Positions 1 to 9,853 are shown, counted from the stretch's first letter. The stretch is DNA of 55,396 nucleotides from Gemmatimonadota bacterium (GCA_017881445.1 JADGQX010000004.1:1-55396); one strand, 5' to 3'. The notes: generated from the letters alone by a model not told the origin. Program-made: numbers and translations.

Positions 1-296
1 GGCCCGAGGGCGGCCGGGCGCGGGCCAGCGGCGGGCGCCGGCCGGCGCCGGGCACCACCCGCATCTACATCGGGGCCGGCCGCGCGGCGGGCATCCGCCC
101 GCAGGACATCGTGGGCGCCATAGCCAACGAGGCCGGGCTGAGCGGCCGCGACATCGGCGCCATCGAGATCGCGGACCGCTTCTCCCTGGTGGAGCTGCCC
201 GAGTCGGCGGCGGCCGACGTCGTGGCCGCGCTGCGCGGCACCAAGATCAAGGGACGCAAGGTGGTCGTGCGGCGGGAGCGGTACGAGTCGACCTGA
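1..296 (+). CDS. DEAD/DEAH-box RNA helicase C-terminus (DbpA RNA-binding domain), partial at window edge
   Basis: Frame 3 open from window start; TTRIYIGAGRAAGIRPQDIVGAIANEAGLSGRDIGAIEIADRFSLVELPE...KIKGRKVVVRRE matches DbpA RNA-binding domain pattern. Confidence 0.8.
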   Translation, partial: PEGGRARASGGRRPAPGTTRIYIGAGRAAGIRPQDIVGAIANEAGLSGRDIGAIEIADRFSLVELPESAAADVVAALRGTKIKGRKVVVRRERYEST

Positions 297-315
297 ACCG
301 TCCGGGGGGTGAGCG

Positions 316-564
316 ATGACGGAGCACGCAGCGGGAGCCGCGCGGCCGGCGCGCGCCTACCACTGGCTGGCGGCGGTGCCCGCCCTCTGCCTGCTGGGGG
401 GCATACCCTTCGCCAACCGCCTGGAGCCCTTCGTGCTGGGGCTCCCCTTTTTGCTGTTCTGGATCCTGCTCTGGGTCGTGCTCACGTCCGCCGTCATGGG
501 GCTGATCTATACCCTGGACGAGCGGGCGGCCCGCCGCAGCGGCGGACCGGACGTCGCCTCATGA
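316..564 (+). CDS. DUF3311-like small membrane protein
   Basis: 82 aa, two hydrophobic segments; stop overlaps the start of the downstream SSS transporter (ATGA), the usual DUF3311-SSS pairing. Confidence 0.7.
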   Translation: MTEHAAGAARPARAYHWLAAVPALCLLGGIPFANRLEPFVLGLPFLLFWILLWVVLTSAVMGLIYTLDERAARRSGGPDVAS

Positions 565-2012
565 GCAGCGCCCTGGCCATCATCGGCGCATTCCTGCTGC
601 TCTCCCTCACCCTGGGCATCCTCGCGCGCCGCGGCCGCACCATGAACCTGGAGCAGTGGTCCGTGGGCGGCCGCGGCTTCGGTACCATCTTCGTCTTCCT
701 GCTGATGGCGGGAGAGATCTACACCACCTTCACCTTCCTGGGCGGCAGCGGCTGGGCCTACGGCAAGGGCGCACCGGCGTTCTACATCCTGTGCTACGGC
801 GCCGTGGCCTATGCCATCTCCTACTTCCTGCTGCCGCCGATCTGGCGCTACGCCACGGCCAACCACCTGCTCTCCCAGGCGGATTTCTTCGCGGCCAAGT
901 ATACCAGCCGCGGGCTGGGCGTGCTGGTCTCGCTGGTCAGCGTGGCCGCCATCGTGCCCTATCTCGTGCTGCAGCTCAAGGGACTGGGCATCATCCTCTC
1001 CGAGGCGTCCTACGGAGAGTTCTCACCGGCGCAGGCGGTCTGGATCAGTACCGCGGCCCTGGTATTCTACGTGGTGGTCTCCGGCGTGCACGGCTCCGCC
1101 TGGACCGCCGTGGTCAAGGACGTGATGATCCTGGGCGTGGCCGCGGCGCTGGGACTTTATCTGCCGCTCCACTACTATGGCGGCTATCGCGCCATGTTCG
1201 TCGCCATCGAGGCGGCCCACCCCGGGTTCCTGACGCTGCCGGCCCACGGCATGAGCCCCGCCTGGCTGATCTCTACGGTGCTCCTCACCGCACTGGGCTT
1301 CTATATGTGGCCGCACACCTTCGCCTCCGCCTACACGGCTCGCAGCGAGGGCGTGTTCCGGCGCAACGCCGTCATCATGCCGCTCTACCAGCTGGTCATG
1401 CTCTTCGTCCTCCTGGTCGGCTTCTCGGCCATCCTGCGCGTCCCCGGGCTCAAGGGCGCCAACGCCGACCTGGCGCTGCTGGAGGTCTCCAAGGCGACGT
1501 TCTCGCCGCCGGTGGTGGGCGTCATCGGCGCCGCCGGGCTGCTCACCGCCCTGGTCCCCGGGTCCATGCTGCTGGTGACGGCGGCCACGATCCTGGCGCA
1601 GAACGTCTTCCGCAGCGTGGTGCCGGGCGCGGCCGACCGCACCGTCTCCATCCTGGCCAAGTGGCTGGTCCCGGTCGTGGCGCTGCTGGGGGTGTGGCTG
1701 ACGCTCCGGCCGGGCAACGCCCTGGTACCGCTGCTGCTCATGGGCTACAACATGGTGACGCAGCTCTTCCCGGCGGTGCTGCTGGCGCTGCCGCGCAGGC
1801 CGTTGGCGACCCGGGCGGGCGCCTTCGCCGGCATCCTCGCGGGCGAGGCCACCGTGGCGGCCCTTTCGCTGAGCGGCGTGACCCTGCCAGGGCTGCTGCC
1901 GGGATGGCCCGCCCTGGTGACGGACCTGAACATCGGCATCGTCGCGCTGCTGGTGAATGCCGTCGTCCTGGCCGGCGTCACCCTGGTGACGCGGGCGCCG
2001 GCCCGGCGCTGA
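561..2012 (+). CDS. sodium:solute symporter family transporter
   Basis: Many TM segments, GGRGFGTIFVFLLMAGEIYTTFTFLGGSGWAYGKG; ATG at 561 inside longer ORF 309..2012. Confidence 0.85.
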   Translation: MSSALAIIGAFLLLSLTLGILARRGRTMNLEQWSVGGRGFGTIFVFLLMAGEIYTTFTFLGGSGWAYGKGAPAFYILCYGAVAYAISYFLLPPIWRYATANHLLSQADFFAAKYTSRGLGVLVSLVSVAAIVPYLVLQLKGLGIILSEASYGEFSPAQAVWISTAALVFYVVVSGVHGSAWTAVVKDVMILGVAAALGLYLPLHYYGGYRAMFVAIEAAHPGFLTLPAHGMSPAWLISTVLLTALGFYMWPHTFASAYTARSEGVFRRNAVIMPLYQLVMLFVLLVGFSAILRVPGLKGANADLALLEVSKATFSPPVVGVIGAAGLLTALVPGSMLLVTAATILAQNVFRSVVPGAADRTVSILAKWLVPVVALLGVWLTLRPGNALVPLLLMGYNMVTQLFPAVLLALPRRPLATRAGAFAGILAGEATVAALSLSGVTLPGLLPGWPALVTDLNIGIVALLVNAVVLAGVTLVTRAPARR

Positions 2013-2085
2013 CCGGCCTGGCCTCGCGGGCGCGCCCACGACGCTGCATCTTGGAAAGACAACGGTCGTGCGTCAGGAGGGCGCC

Positions 2086-2733
2086 ATGCGAGGGTCCATC
2101 GGCCCGGTTCGCATCATCACCGTTTCCCGGGAGTACGGCAGCGGCGGGGGCGAGATCGCCCGCATGGTCGGCGACGCGCTGGGATGGCGCGTGATCGACC
2201 ACGCCGTGATCGAGGAGGTCGCCCGCCGGCTGCACGCGCCCGAGGCCGATATCGAGGCCATGGACGAGCACGTGGGGGGCATCGTGGAGCGGATCGCGGG
2301 CGTGTTCGCCCGGGGCTCGCCGGAAGCCCCGGTCGTTTCGCCCATCCCCGACCCCGACACCATCGCGGCGCTGGCCCGCGCCGTGCTCCGGGACGCGCTC
2401 TCCTCGCTCCCGTTCGTGGTCGTCGGCCACGGTGCGCAATGCCTCTTCTCCGCCCGGGACGACGCGCTCCACGTGTTCGTGGGAGCCCCGCTGAAGAATC
2501 GCGTCCGCCGGGTGGCGGAGCGGCGGGGCGTGGCACCCGACGTGGCGGCGCGGGAGGTCGAGCACCGCGATGCGGAACGGCACCGCTACCTGCGGCACCA
2601 CTTTTCCTGTGACCCGGACAACCCCGACCTCTACACGATCCAGCTGAACACCGGCTCGATCTCGCTGGAGCACGCCCGGTTGCTGATCCTGCAGCTGGTG
2701 CAGTGGCGCGAGGTCGCGCCGGTCGGCGCGTAG
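2086..2733 (+). CDS. cytidylate kinase-like family protein
   Basis: ITVSREYGSGGGEIARMVGDALGWRVIDHAVIEEVARR; AGGAGG just upstream of ATG 2086. Confidence 0.8.
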   Translation: MRGSIGPVRIITVSREYGSGGGEIARMVGDALGWRVIDHAVIEEVARRLHAPEADIEAMDEHVGGIVERIAGVFARGSPEAPVVSPIPDPDTIAALARAVLRDALSSLPFVVVGHGAQCLFSARDDALHVFVGAPLKNRVRRVAERRGVAPDVAAREVEHRDAERHRYLRHHFSCDPDNPDLYTIQLNTGSISLEHARLLILQLVQWREVAPVGA

Positions 2734-2775
2734 CGCGCCGACCCCTGGAATCGCCTACACCCTGCTTGGCAGAGC

Positions 2776-3822
2776 GTGCTCGGCCGCTGCTTCTTCTGCT
2801 ACCGACCCTTCCCGTTGAACGGGTCACTGGAAGGCCTCGCCCTCGGACGGCGCGTCGCCTTCGACCCCGAGCGCGGCCGGCTGTGGCTGGTCTGCGCGTC
2901 CTGCGGGCGCTGGACGCTGGTCCCCATCGAAGAGCGTTGGGAGGTGCTGGAGGCGCTCGAGCGCATGGTCGCCGGGGCCCGGGTCCTGGGTCGGACCGAC
3001 CACATGGCGCTGCTCTCGGTCCGGGACCTCGAGATCGTTCGCATCGGACGCGCGGACCTGCGCGAGGAAACCCGCTGGCGTTACGGCCCGGAGTTCGCCG
3101 CCCGCCGCGCGCGCGCCGACCGGCTCGACCGGCTGGGGGAGGCGGCGGATGGCGTGCTCACGACCTCCCTCTTCCTTTTCAGCCTGGCGTTCGGCGGCTG
3201 GCCCCTCGTCGCCGACACCGATCCCGACAAGTGGCTCCGCTGGGTCCGGCGCCGGCGCTTCGGCCGGTATGTCTGGCGCGGTGCGCCCGCCTGCCCGCGA
3301 TGCGGTAAGGCGCTGCCGGACCGCGGCTTCGAGGAGCGGGGCTCCCTCCTGGTCGAGGTCCGCGAGGGCGGCGGCCTGGGAGTGTGGTGGCCCTGTCCCG
3401 AGTGCGGGTCTGCGCGCGACGACGGAGGACACCGGCTCGCCGGCCTGGCGGCGGAGCACGTGCTGCGCCGCCTGCTCGCCTGGGAGAACTTCGCGGGGGG
3501 CAGCCCGGAGACCATGCACCACGCCCTGGACCTGGTCGAGCGAGCGGGCTCCGCCGCGGGTCTCGTCGCCGGCAGCTCCGGCGCCCTCGCGATCGGGCGG
3601 GTGCCGGCCCGGGTCACGTTGGCCCTCGAGATCGCCCTGAGCACCGAGGCCGAGCGCCGCCTGCTGGCCATGGAGCTGGGCGCCCTGGAGCGACGCTGGC
3701 GGCGCGAGGAAGAGATCGCCGCCATCGTCGATGGGGAGCTGACACCCATTCCCGTCGCACCCCCGCCCGTGGCTCTCACGAGTGTGTCGAGATCCAGACC
3801 AGGCGAAACGCCCATGCGCTGA
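2776..3822 (+). CDS. hypothetical protein with several CxxC pairs (putative zinc-binding)
   Basis: 348 aa ORF, GTG start; CFFC, CASC, CPRCGK, CPECGS motifs. Confidence 0.6.
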   Translation: MLGRCFFCYRPFPLNGSLEGLALGRRVAFDPERGRLWLVCASCGRWTLVPIEERWEVLEALERMVAGARVLGRTDHMALLSVRDLEIVRIGRADLREETRWRYGPEFAARRARADRLDRLGEAADGVLTTSLFLFSLAFGGWPLVADTDPDKWLRWVRRRRFGRYVWRGAPACPRCGKALPDRGFEERGSLLVEVREGGGLGVWWPCPECGSARDDGGHRLAGLAAEHVLRRLLAWENFAGGSPETMHHALDLVERAGSAAGLVAGSSGALAIGRVPARVTLALEIALSTEAERRLLAMELGALERRWRREEEIAAIVDGELTPIPVAPPPVALTSVSRSRPGETPMR

Positions 3823-3958
3823 AGGCCGCCGCCGCCAGGGTGATGATCACGAAGAACGGGTCCGTCGCCAGGTGGGGACCTTCCACGATCGCGCGCCAGA
3901 TGTGCACCAGGGTGAGCAGGCCGAAGACCACGCCGGTCGTCATGACATAGGACTTCAC
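3776..3958 (-). CDS. small two-TM hypothetical membrane protein
   Basis: 60 aa hydrophobic ORF MKSYVMTTGVVFGLLTLVHIWRAI...; convergent overlap with upstream CDS. Confidence 0.55.
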   Translation of the reverse strand: MKSYVMTTGVVFGLLTLVHIWRAIVEGPHLATDPFFVIITLAAAAFSAWAFRLVWISTHS

Positions 3959-4045
3959 GGGATCGCCTCCTGGTGCCCGATGCGGAATGCGCCGCCGCCG
4001 GATGCTCGCGGCCGCGGAAGCTCGTTGAATTGGGGGCGGCGATCG

Positions 4046-5236
4046 TCAGGAAGTGCGGCTCCCGGGGGGGCGGCGCAGCCCGAGGCGGGCCAGGGTGAAG
4101 AGCGCGGCCATGGAGAGGAGCCCGGCGGGCACGAGGAGGAACGACGCCCGCAGCCCGACGGCGTCGCCCAGCAGCCCCGTGGCGTAGGGCAGCGCCGTCC
4201 CGCCCACCAGCGCCATGACCAGCATCACGCTGAAGGCAGTGCCGGAGAGCGCGGGGAACCGGTCGCCGCCATAGCCCATGATGACGGGGAAGACGGGGGC
4301 GAAGCCGGCGCCCACCAGCAGCCCGCCCAGGCCCACGGCCGCGGGCGTGGTGCCGGCTACCATGATGATGGCGCCGGTGAGCGCGATGCCGATGGCCGTG
4401 TAGAGGACCCGGGCCGGCGGGAAGCGCCGGCCGGCGAGGCCGAGCAGCAGCCGGCCTGCGATCATGCCCACCCAGTAGAGCGAGAGCAGCAGGAGGGCGC
4501 GCTCGGCGGAGAGGCCGAGCACCTGCTGGACGTACGCCGCGGTCCAGCCGCTGGCGATCATCTCCATGCCGCTCTCGAAGAACAGGCAGGCGCCGAGCAG
4601 GACCAGCGGCCCGTCCCGCAGCAGCGCCAGCCCGTGGGCCAGGGGAAAGCCTTGCGGGTGCTTCGGCGGCGGGAAGCGGATCGCCAGCAGGTAGACCAGC
4701 GGCAGCGCGGCGGCCAGGCCCACGCCGGCCGTGATGGTGCCGTAAGAGAAGCGTCGCAGCAGCAGCGCCAGCACGAGCGGCACGCCGAAGGCGCCCACGC
4801 CGAAGAACACGCCCATCAGGCTGAGATCCGCCCCCCTCGAGCCTTCGTCGCTCACATCGGCCACCAGGGCGCTGGTGGCGCCGTTCACGACGCCCCCGCC
4901 CAACCCGATGAGCGCCAGCGAAGCCGCCACCAGCCGCAGCGAAGGGGCGAAGGCGATGCCCTCCAGCCCGATGGCGATCAGCGCCACGCAGCCCGCCAGC
5001 AGTGCCCGGTAGCCGTAGCGGTCCACGATCGGGCCGAACAGCACGGAGCCCAGCAGGATGCCGATGGTCAGCACCGGGAAGAGCGAGCCAGCCGCCGCGT
5101 TGCCGAGGCCGAAGCGCGCGATCAGGGATGGCAGCAGCGATCCCAGCGCGGTGAGGGAGATGCCGAAGACGAGGATGCCCGCGCAGGCGGCGGCGAACAC
5201 CCGCCGCCGGGAATAGACGGCCGGGCCGTCGGTCAC
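4046..5236 (-). CDS. MFS transporter (sugar-type)
   Basis: 396 aa, 12-TM pattern, GPIVDRYGYRALLAG motif; GTGA overlap with ROK gene. Confidence 0.85.
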   Translation of the reverse strand: MTDGPAVYSRRRVFAAACAGILVFGISLTALGSLLPSLIARFGLGNAAAGSLFPVLTIGILLGSVLFGPIVDRYGYRALLAGCVALIAIGLEGIAFAPSLRLVAASLALIGLGGGVVNGATSALVADVSDEGSRGADLSLMGVFFGVGAFGVPLVLALLLRRFSYGTITAGVGLAAALPLVYLLAIRFPPPKHPQGFPLAHGLALLRDGPLVLLGACLFFESGMEMIASGWTAAYVQQVLGLSAERALLLLSLYWVGMIAGRLLLGLAGRRFPPARVLYTAIGIALTGAIIMVAGTTPAAVGLGGLLVGAGFAPVFPVIMGYGGDRFPALSGTAFSVMLVMALVGGTALPYATGLLGDAVGLRASFLLVPAGLLSMAALFTLARLGLRRPPGSRTS

Positions 5237-6273
5237 GGACGGCCCGCGCGGGTGGCCCTATCGGTATCCGCGGCCGGGTCGGCGCCGGGCTCGCCCGGCG
5301 GGTCCGCCGCCGCGACAGGAGCCGCGGCCAGCGCCAGGCGGGCGGCCCCCAGCAGGGGCGCGGCAGCCCCCAGGGCGGCGGCCACGAACTCCACCTGTCT
5401 CATGGCCGCGGGCAGCGCCCAACGCTCCGCCTCGCCGCGCACCCGCGAGAGCAGCTTCAGCGCCGGCCCGAAGATGTCACCGCCGAACACGATCCGCTGT
5501 GGGTTGAAGAGACTGACCAGGTTGGCGGCCGCCATGCCCCAGTATGCCACGGCGTCGCCCAGCGCCTCCGCCGCCAGGGCGTCGCGCATCTCGAGCGCGG
5601 CGAACACGTGCTCCGAGGTCAGGGCGTGCGGCGCCACAGCGCGCAGCGGACCCTCGTAGCGGGGCGTCGCGGCCAGCAGCAGGCGCGCCACCTCCCCGAG
5701 TCCCTTGCCGGAGGCGTGGAACTCGAAGCAGCCCGCCTGCCGGTACGGCTCCAGCCAGGGGCGCGCCAGCGCCATCCAGCCGATGCCCCCAGCGAGGTCG
5801 GCGCTCCCGCGCAGCAGGGCGCCATTCACCAGGATCCCGACGCCGATTCCCTTGCCCACCTCCAGGTAGGCCGCGTCCCGGGCGCCCGCCGCCGCGCCGC
5901 TCCAGCTCTCCGCCAGCATGCAGGCCCCCGGGCGGGGCACCAGGCGCACGGGGCAGCGGCGTCGCACGGCCGCCTCCACTTCCCGGCCCAGCGGGTAGTC
6001 GCTGAAGTCGGGGATTTCCGGTACCGAGACCAGGCCCCCCGGCTGCACGGTTCCGGCCACGGAGACGCCGACGGCGTCCACGCTCTCGCCGCGCTTGGCC
6101 GCGCCCGCGGCCAGCTCGCGAACCGCGCGGCACACGACCCTGGCCACGGCACGGCCATCCCGGTCGGCCAGGGCCGCATCCGTGCGCACGAGCGGGTCGG
6201 AGCCGCCGGTCCCACCCGGGAACAGTGCTGCCGATACCCGGGTGTCGCCGAGGTCCAAGCCGATGACCGCCAT
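5233..6273 (-). CDS. ROK family protein (sugar kinase)
   Basis: MAVIGLDLGDTRVSAALFPGG...; GVSVAGTVQPGGLVSVPEIPDFSDYPLG; ILVNGALLRGSADLAGGIGWMAL. Confidence 0.8.
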   Translation of the reverse strand: MAVIGLDLGDTRVSAALFPGGTGGSDPLVRTDAALADRDGRAVARVVCRAVRELAAGAAKRGESVDAVGVSVAGTVQPGGLVSVPEIPDFSDYPLGREVEAAVRRRCPVRLVPRPGACMLAESWSGAAAGARDAAYLEVGKGIGVGILVNGALLRGSADLAGGIGWMALARPWLEPYRQAGCFEFHASGKGLGEVARLLLAATPRYEGPLRAVAPHALTSEHVFAALEMRDALAAEALGDAVAYWGMAAANLVSLFNPQRIVFGGDIFGPALKLLSRVRGEAERWALPAAMRQVEFVAAALGAAAPLLGAARLALAAAPVAAADPPGEPGADPAADTDRATRAGRP

Positions 6274-6464
6274 AGTCTCTCCGGAGCTGGGCGCAGACGG
6301 GGAGAGCGCCCGCGCGCCTACCGCAACGTATTCCGGCGACGGCGGCGAGGTCAACGGTCACGGCGCGCGCGCGCCGGACCGCCCGTGCGCCTGGCAGCGG
6401 GACGGACGCCGCGGGCCAGGGTGCGGGAGGTAGCCTGTCTTCGTCGGGCGCTGCGGCCGCGCGT

Positions 6465-7670
6465 CTACTGCGGGGGTGATACCGGGGTCGGGTAAAGCGC
6501 CACGCGTCCCGCCCGTTCGCTCCACCCGGGTGCGGCCGTCAGCCGGCCGATGGCGGCGGCATCCAGCGGAGCGGTCGCGGCCTCCAGGGCACGGCGGAGC
6601 GCGTCCGTGCCGGCCAGGCGCTCGAGGTGCCCGGCGCCCGTGGGATTCGCCGCGGTGGGATAACCGGCCCAGCGGAGCTCGGCGCGGTGAAGGACGGCGA
6701 TCTCCGACAGCAGCGCAATGCCCGCCGCCACCGGACGGACGCGCTGGGGGTCGAGCACACGCATGCGCACGGCCTCGCAGCCCTGGCCGGCGTGGGGCCC
6801 GACGGCGGGCGTGAACCGGGCCGGCTCCGGTGCCAGGCCGGGCAGGTCGCGGGCGACGAGGCGCGCCGCCAGCGTCGTCGCCTGCAGCCAGGGGGCCCCC
6901 ACGGCCTCGAAGGACAGCGGGCTGCCGCGTCCTACGCTGAGGTTCGTCGCCTCGAAGAGGCAGGTGCCGGGGTAGAGCAACGCCGCCTCGAAGCGGGTGA
7001 TGGCGGGCGAGGTGGGGACGAAGGGCAGTCCCAGCTCGGGCCAGAGGGCATCCCGGCGCCAGCCCTCGCAGAGCACCACGCGCACATCCGCGTCCGGCCG
7101 GGTCTCGGCCCGCCAGAGGCTGGCCAGTTCGCCCAGTGTCAGGGAGTGCCGGATCGGGATCGTGTGGCGGCCGAGGAAGGACGCGTGCGCCGGCTCCAGC
7201 AGGGGTCCCTCCACCCATTCCATCAGCCCGCCCAGCGGGTTGGGCCGGTCGAGGATCCAGACCTTCAGCCCCGCTGCGGCGCAGGCATCCACCACGTGCG
7301 TCATGGTCCAGGCGTATGTGTAGAAGCGGGCGCCGATGTCCGGCAGGTCGCAGAGCACGCCGTCGAGGCCGGCGAGGGCCTCCGGCGACGGCCGCATGGC
7401 ATCGCCATAGAGGCTGACCACCGGCAGCCGGGTGAGGGAGTCCGTGCCGCCGGCCACGGCGGCGCCATCGGGGGCGCGGGCGCCCAGACCGTGCTCGGGC
7501 GAGAACAACCGGACGATCGGCAGGCCCGCCTGCAGCAGCGCCGCGCGCGTGTGCCGGTCGGCGTCGCGGGCCAGCCGGGCGGCGTCGTTGGTCAGCAGCG
7601 CCAGGCGGCGCGGTCCCGGCGAGCCGAGCAGGCCCGGGTCGGCGACAAGGCGGTCGGCACCGAAGAGCAT
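6465..7670 (-). CDS. DUF1343 / NamZ-like exo-beta-N-acetylmuramidase
   Basis: RLALLTNDAAR...LFSPEHGLGA...LPVVSLYGD...VLCDLPDIGARFYTYAWTM...ILDRPNPLGG are hallmark DUF1343 motifs. Confidence 0.85.
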   Translation of the reverse strand: MLFGADRLVADPGLLGSPGPRRLALLTNDAARLARDADRHTRAALLQAGLPIVRLFSPEHGLGARAPDGAAVAGGTDSLTRLPVVSLYGDAMRPSPEALAGLDGVLCDLPDIGARFYTYAWTMTHVVDACAAAGLKVWILDRPNPLGGLMEWVEGPLLEPAHASFLGRHTIPIRHSLTLGELASLWRAETRPDADVRVVLCEGWRRDALWPELGLPFVPTSPAITRFEAALLYPGTCLFEATNLSVGRGSPLSFEAVGAPWLQATTLAARLVARDLPGLAPEPARFTPAVGPHAGQGCEAVRMRVLDPQRVRPVAAGIALLSEIAVLHRAELRWAGYPTAANPTGAGHLERLAGTDALRRALEAATAPLDAAAIGRLTAAPGWSERAGRVALYPTPVSPPQ

Positions 7671-7852
7671 GGGCGGAAAGGTACGCGCGACCCCCAGGCC
7701 GGGCGATGGGCTCGATGTTGCAGGCGGCTCCCACGGGCGTTGCGCGGCAGGGGCGGGAGCGCCAAAGTGGACGTGCGCCGACGCGGGTGCGCGGATCCCG
7801 GTGGATGCCGGCGGATGGTCCGCGGGTCGAACGCGTTCGAGAGGAGACAGCC

Positions 7853-8038
7853 ATGATGCGAGGCGGAAGCGCGATCTATTGCCCGGCCTGCAACAATCAC
7901 CAGGTCGTGGGGAGTCCAGGCACGAAACTGCAGCTGCCCCTGACGGTCACCTGCAGCAAGTGCGGCGCGACACTATCCGTCGCCAAGAGCGAGAGCATGG
8001 GCGTACACGTCAGCGTGCAGGGCGCCGGGCATAGCTGA
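7853..8038 (+). CDS. small zinc-ribbon-like protein
   Basis: MMRGGSAIYCPACNNHQVVG...TVTCSKCGATLSV; two CxxC pairs. Confidence 0.55.
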   Translation: MMRGGSAIYCPACNNHQVVGSPGTKLQLPLTVTCSKCGATLSVAKSESMGVHVSVQGAGHS

Positions 8039-8042
8039 GCCG

Positions 8043-8096
8043 CGGTTCGCCGGGACGCGGCGGTTCGTCGGGACGCGGCGGCTCGCCGGGACGCGG
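8043..8096. repeat. 3 x 18-bp tandem repeat (CGGYTCGYCGGGACGCGG)
   Basis: CGGTTCGCCGGGACGCGG / CGGTTCGTCGGGACGCGG / CGGCTCGCCGGGACGCGG read directly. Confidence 0.9.
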
Positions 8097-8210
8097 CGTC
8101 GAAGCCGGACCGCCGCCCCTCGGGCCGGTTCACGCCCGGCGGCGCGTCCGGGCGTGGTTGCGCGCGGGCGAGGCGCGCCCGATCCTTCTGGTGTATCGCC
8201 CGCCACCAGG

Positions 8211-9602
8211 ATGACCGGGATGCCCGACACGCTCAGGGATCTGCGCTCGAGGGAGTTCGCGCGGCTGGACGCCGCCGGTCACGCCTATCTCGACTACACG
8301 GGCAGTGGCCTCTACGCCGAATCCCAGCTGGAACGGCACATGGAGCTGCTCCAGCGGGAGGTGCTGGGCAACCCGCACACGGAGAGCCCCACCTCGCTGC
8401 CCGCGACCCGCAGGGTGGAGGCGGCGCGAGCCGACATCCTGGATTTCTTCCAGGCCGACCCCTCCGAGTACGAGGTCATCTTCACCGCGAACGCCAGCGG
8501 TGCGCTCAAGATCGTGGGCGAGAGCTTCCCCTTCGGCCCGGGCTCCCGCCTGCTGATGACGGCAGATAACCACAATTCGGTGAATGGGATACGGAGTTTC
8601 GCCGCGGCGCGGGGCGCGGCGGTGGAGTACCTGCCGCTGGACGGCGAGCTGCGCGCCGGGCCGCTGGAGCCCTACCTCGGCTCCGCCGCCGCCGCGCCGG
8701 GTCTCTTCGCCTTTCCGGCGCAGTCCAACTTCTCCGGCGTCAAGCACCCGCTGGGCTGGATCGCCACGGCCCAGGCCGCCGGGTTCCGCGTGCTGCTGGA
8801 CGCGGCGGCCTTCGTGCCCACCAGCCGGCTGTCGCTGCGGGAGGTGCACCCGGACTTCGTGTGCGTGTCGTTCTACAAGATGTTCGGGTATCCGACGGGC
8901 GTGGGGGCGCTCATCGCGCGCCACCCGGCGTTGCTCGAGCTGCGACGCCCGTGGTTCGCGGGGGGGACGGTGCGCTTCGTCTCCGCCCAGAACCAGGAGC
9001 ACCTGCTCAAGGCCACGGCCGAGGCGTTCGAGGATGGAACGCTCAACTTCCTGGCCATCGCCGCGGTGCCGTTCGGCCTGGAGCTGCTGCGCTCCCTGGG
9101 CATGGAGGCGGTCAACCGGCACGTCATGGATCTGACCGCCGCCCTGCTGGATGGAATGGTGTCGCTGCGGCACTCGAACGGCGCGCCCCAGGTGCGGGTG
9201 TACGGGCCGCACGACCTGCGCGGCCGGGGTGCCACCATCGCGTTCAACGCCCTCGACCCGGAGGGTGGGCTCGTGGAGTACGAGCGGGTCGAGGAGGTCG
9301 CGGCCGAGGCGCGGGTGTCGGTCCGGGGTGGCTGCTTCTGCAACCCGGGCGCGGCGGAGTTCGCCTTCGGCTACACCGCCGCCGAGTCCTACCGCTGCTT
9401 CCACACCATGGCGCCGACCGATTTCACCCTGCAGCAGTTCTCGTCCTGCATGCACGGCATGCCGGTGGGCGCGGTGCGCGCGTCCCTCGGCCTGGCCAGC
9501 GACGAGTCCGACGTCCAGCGGCTGCTGGAGGTTCTTGCCGCCCTGCGCGACGAGCCGCCCGGCACGGGCGCCCGGCGGCTGCCGCCCGTCATTGGGGGCT
9601 GA
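8211..9602 (+). CDS. aminotransferase class V-fold PLP enzyme (cysteine-desulfurase/MOCOS-like)
   Basis: AYLDYTGSGLYAESQ, LLMTADNHNSVNGIR, FVCVSFYKMFGYPTGVGALI, VSVRGGCFCNPGAAE. Confidence 0.85.
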   Translation: MTGMPDTLRDLRSREFARLDAAGHAYLDYTGSGLYAESQLERHMELLQREVLGNPHTESPTSLPATRRVEAARADILDFFQADPSEYEVIFTANASGALKIVGESFPFGPGSRLLMTADNHNSVNGIRSFAAARGAAVEYLPLDGELRAGPLEPYLGSAAAAPGLFAFPAQSNFSGVKHPLGWIATAQAAGFRVLLDAAAFVPTSRLSLREVHPDFVCVSFYKMFGYPTGVGALIARHPALLELRRPWFAGGTVRFVSAQNQEHLLKATAEAFEDGTLNFLAIAAVPFGLELLRSLGMEAVNRHVMDLTAALLDGMVSLRHSNGAPQVRVYGPHDLRGRGATIAFNALDPEGGLVEYERVEEVAAEARVSVRGGCFCNPGAAEFAFGYTAAESYRCFHTMAPTDFTLQQFSSCMHGMPVGAVRASLGLASDESDVQRLLEVLAALRDEPPGTGARRLPPVIGG

Positions 9603-9853
9603 GCCCCCCCTCCCGACCCTTCTTTTCCGTTCGTCCCAGCCGTCACCTGCGCGTCACCCCAGCCGGTGCAACCCTTGGCGCATGCGCTTCGTCCAATGGG
9701 TGCAACCAGGACGACTCATCACTCGTACTGGACGCCATGGACAGGACGAGGGGCGGCAGCACGACCGGCCCGCAGCAGTCGAAGCACCGACCTGGCACAA
9801 CCACCCGCGCCGAACGGCGGCGCGTTGCCGACCATGCTTCGGAGGAGGGGACG

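Noticed and set aside
656-2194. 512-aa plus-strand ORF
   Set aside because: Alternative frame within the sodium:solute symporter; no domain.
3782-5659. 625-aa plus-strand ORF
   Set aside because: Antisense to MFS/ROK genes; compositional artefact.
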